Shown piece after piece: positions 46,418 to 48,413 of a DNA stretch of 48,413 bases. The DNA is taken from the NCBI GenBank assembly GCA_902766825.1, contig CACXFB010000072.1, forward strand, positions 1-48,413. Reading direction: 5' to 3'. The position numbers were made by a program, and so were the translations under genes. Positions within the stretch are counted from its first letter, which is position 1; the number at the start of each line of letters is the position of its first letter. The notes under the pieces are model-generated. The model worked only from the letters and a program-made list of their open reading frames with translations, made no database searches and had not been told where the DNA came from. This DNA comes from an uncultured Lachnospiraceae bacterium (GTDB lineage: Bacteria > Bacillota > Clostridia > Lachnospirales > Lachnospiraceae).

Positions 46418-46470
46418 ATTCAATGTCGCAAGGACATAGTAAAAAAACTTCCGAGTGACAAACAGATTAT

Positions 46471-46543
46471 GCGCGAGTGGCTCAGTTGGTGGAGCACAAC
46501 CTTGCCAAGGTTGGGGTCGCGGGTTCGAGTCCCGTCTCGCGCT
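46471..46543 (+). tRNA. tRNA-Gly (anticodon GCC)
   Basis: The cloverleaf is complete. The acceptor stem is GCGCGAG (46471-46477) with CTCGCGC (46536-46542) and discriminator T. The D stem is GCTC/GAGC. The anticodon stem is CAACC/GGTTG around loop TTGCCAA with GCC at 46504-46506. The T arm is GCGGG-TTCGAGT-CCCGT. CCA is not encoded. It is the last feature with the low-GC host character. Confidence 0.97.
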
Positions 46544-46563
46544 CTTATTTTTTGCCCAGGGCT

Positions 46564-46598
46564 AAAAAAAGAAGCATCGATGTGATGCTTCTTTTTTT
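46564..46598. terminator. Bidirectional terminator after tRNA-Gly and htrA
   Basis: GAAGCATC (46571-46578) pairs with GATGCTTC (46584-46591), extended by seven A and seven T. It serves both the tRNA and the converging minus-strand gene. A GC-rich stem, CCGGACAGGG 46604-46613 with CCCTGCCCGG 46620-46629, lies just beyond and already belongs to the high-GC side. Confidence 0.92.
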
Positions 46599-46674
46599 GT
46601 TTCCCGGACAGGGTTGCTGCCCTGCCCGGTTTAATTTATTTTTCTATATCGATTCGATTACGACTTCGATTCCA

Positions 46675-48039
46675 TTACGACAGTCCTTCAACCTCACTTC
46701 TTGCACCAAGCGTAATCGTGACGGTCTTCTCTTTGTATTTGCCGGCATTGTAGACGGATACGTTCAGCGTGATGACCGACCCTGCTTTCTGGTAAGCAAG
46801 CTCTTCCTGCAGTTCTTCCATGGAGGTGATCTTCATCCCGTTAAATCCTGTGATGACATCTCCCATCTTCAGGCCTGCTTTTTCAGCCGGGCTGTCCTCT
46901 GCCACTTCCACGACATAGACACCGATCGGAAGTCCATATGTCTTATGGAAGTTCTCGGTGACATCGTTCCCGACGATACCCAGATATGCACGGTCTTCTT
47001 CGGCAACCTGTTCACGGGTCATCAGGTTTTCGATGATCGGGATAGCTGTCGAGATCGGGATGGCGAAACCCATGCCCTCGACGCTCTCATCCGAATACTT
47101 CGCCGAGTTAATACCGATGACTTCGCCGTAGATGTTCAGCAGTGCGCCGCCGGAGTTCCCCGGGTTGATGGCTGCATCGGTCTGGATCAGTTTCAGGGTG
47201 TAGTCTTCTGTAGACATCTCACGGTTCAGCGCACTGATATATCCTACAGTTGTAGACTGTCCATAACCCAGTGCGTTACCGATGGCGATGGCCATCTGTC
47301 CGACCTTCAGTTCATCCGAATTACCGAGGGTAGCAACCTTGATGTAGTCCTTTGTCTCATCGGTTACTTCGGAGAGGTCGACGGAAATGACCGCCAGATC
47401 GTAGCTGGATGCTGCGCCGACCACCTTTGCCGGTGCGGTTGTCTCATCGCCGAAGGTAACGGTCAAGGTCTGGTCTGTCGCGCCATCCGCTTCTGCGATC
47501 ACGTGGTTGTTGGTGACGATCAGCAGTTCCTGATCATTCTGTCCGATGATGATACCCGATCCACTGCCGCCGGCCTGCTGTGTATAGATCCTGCCCCAGA
47601 AATTCATCTGGACATTCATCATATTATCGATGGAAACGATCGACGGCATCACATTCTCCACAACGCCGGAGACATCCGTCACCGTGGCAACCGGTGTCTC
47701 GCTGTCATCATGGCCGCCGGTCACGGTCAAGGTCACCGCATTCCCGGAATCCGTGTCATTCACGGCTGCCTGGAGCGTACCGTTCGCCGACATTGTTCCT
47801 CTGCCTGTCTCTGTCGCAGCAGCGACCGTCGTTCCTTCCCTCACTGCCAGGCTCTTTCCGACTGCCACACCGCCGCCGGCAGCTCCGATCACCATTGCAC
47901 CTGCAAGGATCCACGCCGCCACTTTTCTGCCGCTGTGTCTTTTTGTTTTCTTCATTGAAGCAGTTGCTTCTGCATTCGCCTCTGTATTCATCTCCGCGTG
48001 CTGCACTTCATTTAAATATTCATCTCTGTAATCTTCCAT
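46675..48039 (-). CDS. htrA: HtrA/DegP-type membrane-anchored serine protease
   Basis: This 454-aa S1C protease has a short acidic cytoplasmic start, one membrane segment (about 41-62), and a linker. The trypsin-like domain (about 120-330) has the triad His in TNNHVI near 184, Asp in SYDLAVI near 220 and Ser in NPGNSGGALL near 297. One PDZ domain follows (about 345-440, SPAEKAGLKMGDVI). It degrades or refolds misfolded exported proteins. AGGAGG lies 7 bases before the ATG. Third codon positions are mainly G/C, unlike every gene at 1-46.2 kb, where A/T endings dominate. A direct repeat upstream may be a stress-regulator site. Confidence 0.94.
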   Translation of the reverse strand: MEDYRDEYLNEVQHAEMNTEANAEATASMKKTKRHSGRKVAAWILAGAMVIGAAGGGVAVGKSLAVREGTTVAAATETGRGTMSANGTLQAAVNDTDSGNAVTLTVTGGHDDSETPVATVTDVSGVVENVMPSIVSIDNMMNVQMNFWGRIYTQQAGGSGSGIIIGQNDQELLIVTNNHVIAEADGATDQTLTVTFGDETTAPAKVVGAASSYDLAVISVDLSEVTDETKDYIKVATLGNSDELKVGQMAIAIGNALGYGQSTTVGYISALNREMSTEDYTLKLIQTDAAINPGNSGGALLNIYGEVIGINSAKYSDESVEGMGFAIPISTAIPIIENLMTREQVAEEDRAYLGIVGNDVTENFHKTYGLPIGVYVVEVAEDSPAEKAGLKMGDVITGFNGMKITSMEELQEELAYQKAGSVITLNVSVYNAGKYKEKTVTITLGARSEVEGLS

Positions 48040-48112
48040 GATGTGCCTCCTTCTATCTTCTGCAGCCTTCCGGCTGCTTCTCTTTTCTTTTCAAGAGAAA
48101 TGATAGTTCCAA

Positions 48113-48132
48113 ATTGTGAAGGGATTGTGAAG
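48113..48132 (-). promoter_or_regulatory. Direct repeat upstream of htrA, possible response-regulator site
   Basis: On the minus strand CTTCACAAT occurs twice with an 11-base period (48132-48124 and 48121-48113), one helical turn apart. A possible -10, TATCAT, lies at 48103-48098. Such phased direct repeats are typical for OmpR-family regulators; in Bacillus, htrA genes are controlled by CssR of this family. Confidence 0.5.
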
Positions 48133-48138
48133 AAAAAA

Positions 48139-48163
48139 AGGAGCATTTGTGAAAAATGCTCCT
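48139..48163 (-). terminator. Terminator of the RlmI-like gene
   Basis: AGGAGCATTT (48139-48148) pairs with AAATGCTCCT (48154-48163), 5-base loop. On the minus strand it runs into seven T. Confidence 0.9.
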
Positions 48164-48187
48164 CATTTGTTATTCGCTTTTGGTTCT

Positions 48188-48413
48188 TTACAGGACCTGG
48201 AACAGATAGAACTTCAGGTAATAGGAATCGGATTCTGCCCACAGGATCGGATGATCCGGCGCCTGGGTCCGGAACTCGACCTGTCGCAGCGTTCTTCCTG
48301 CATCTTTGGCCGCCGCGGCGATGGTATCCGCAAACAGCCCCGGCTCCATGAAGTGCGAGCAGGAACAGGTTGCAAGGAAGCCGCCGCGCTTGACCAGCTG
48401 CATCCCGCGCAGA
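48188..48413 (-). CDS. RlmI-like 23S rRNA (cytosine-C5) methyltransferase, C-terminal part (partial)
   Basis: A minus-strand frame enters from the right edge and stops at 48188, leaving about 75 residues. The sequence GGFLATCSCSHFMEPGLFAD, then DAGRTLRQVEFR, APDHPILW and YYLKFYLFQVL matches the end of RlmI-family SAM-dependent methyltransferases (GGIL.TFSCS..., DHPV...YLKG). The substrate in Escherichia coli RlmI is C1962 of 23S rRNA; other family members are less certain. The upstream domains (PUA and most of the Rossmann fold) are outside the window. Codon use is G/C-ending, like htrA. Confidence 0.85.
   Translation of the reverse strand, partial: LRGMQLVKRGGFLATCSCSHFMEPGLFADTIAAAAKDAGRTLRQVEFRTQAPDHPILWAESDSYYLKFYLFQVL

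Noticed and set aside
46477-47958. 493-codon open frame on the plus strand across the tRNA and opposite htrA
   Set aside because: It is the antisense shadow of htrA. It starts inside the tRNA, has no ribosome site, and its composition (many His, Cys, Arg) is that of a reversed high-GC gene.
1-48413. CRISPR arrays, insertion sequences, prophage or att repeats
   Set aside because: No regularly spaced repeats, transposase or integrase frames, or flanking duplications were seen by reading; the decamers at 5250-5279 have no spacers.

Overview
The window looks like a chromosome segment from a low-GC, motile, fermentative member of the Lachnospiraceae (Clostridia). The family is inferred from protein character and gene content: a Gly/Cys-rich 'HCB'-type small protein, twin ABC-permease fusions, aspS-gatCAB under a T-box, a minimal chemoreceptor, and a FliK-like plus PilZ pair. 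The genus is not resolved; a Lachnospira/Eubacterium eligens-like or Butyrivibrio/Roseburia-like genome would fit. Strong AGGAGG ribosome sites and TTGNNN-17-TATAAT promoters are seen throughout.

Layout. 1-5.0 kb: tail of an unknown gene, then two overlapping MacB/FtsX-type ABC exporter fusions. 5.0-10.5 kb: a T-box leader with an Asn (AAC) specifier, then aspS-gatC-gatA-gatB, the tRNA-dependent route to Asn-tRNA. 10.5-14.0 kb: a sugar ABC importer (lipoprotein plus two permeases, no ATPase). 14.0-18.7 kb: small membrane protein, PilZ protein, FliK-like protein, PHP phosphatase, two overlapping unknown small genes and a 57-aa Cys protein. 18.8-21.6 kb: trpS, aroC and two small proteins. 21.7-26.0 kb: an ABC-F ATPase, a duplicated membrane/zinc-ribbon protein, and icd. 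26.3-28.9 kb: a secreted protein with starch-binding-like modules and a stand-alone ppGpp hydrolase. 28.9-34.3 kb: carA-carB and a HAD phosphatase. 34.3-40.8 kb: a PAS-GGDEF-GAF-GGDEF-EAL protein, a LysR regulator and two foldase-like lipoproteins. 40.9-44.8 kb: full-length purL. 44.9-46.5 kb: a chemoreceptor and tRNA-Gly.

Immediately after tRNA-Gly (from about 46.6 kb) base composition jumps from roughly one third GC to 50-60 percent in the lines I counted, and codon use switches to G/C-ending. That 1.8 kb holds an HtrA-type protease and the 3' end of an RlmI-like methyltransferase. It is either DNA from another genome joined at the tRNA (assembly chimera) or an acquired segment.

How the genes work together: the T-box operon couples Asn-tRNA supply to aspartyl-tRNA synthesis and amidation. 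The sugar importer and the starch-binding-like surface protein suggest alpha-glucan use. PilZ, the GGDEF/EAL protein, the FliK-like protein and the chemoreceptor point to c-di-GMP-linked motility control. carAB, purL, aroC, icd and trpS are housekeeping biosynthesis. No phage, transposase, CRISPR array or rRNA was seen.
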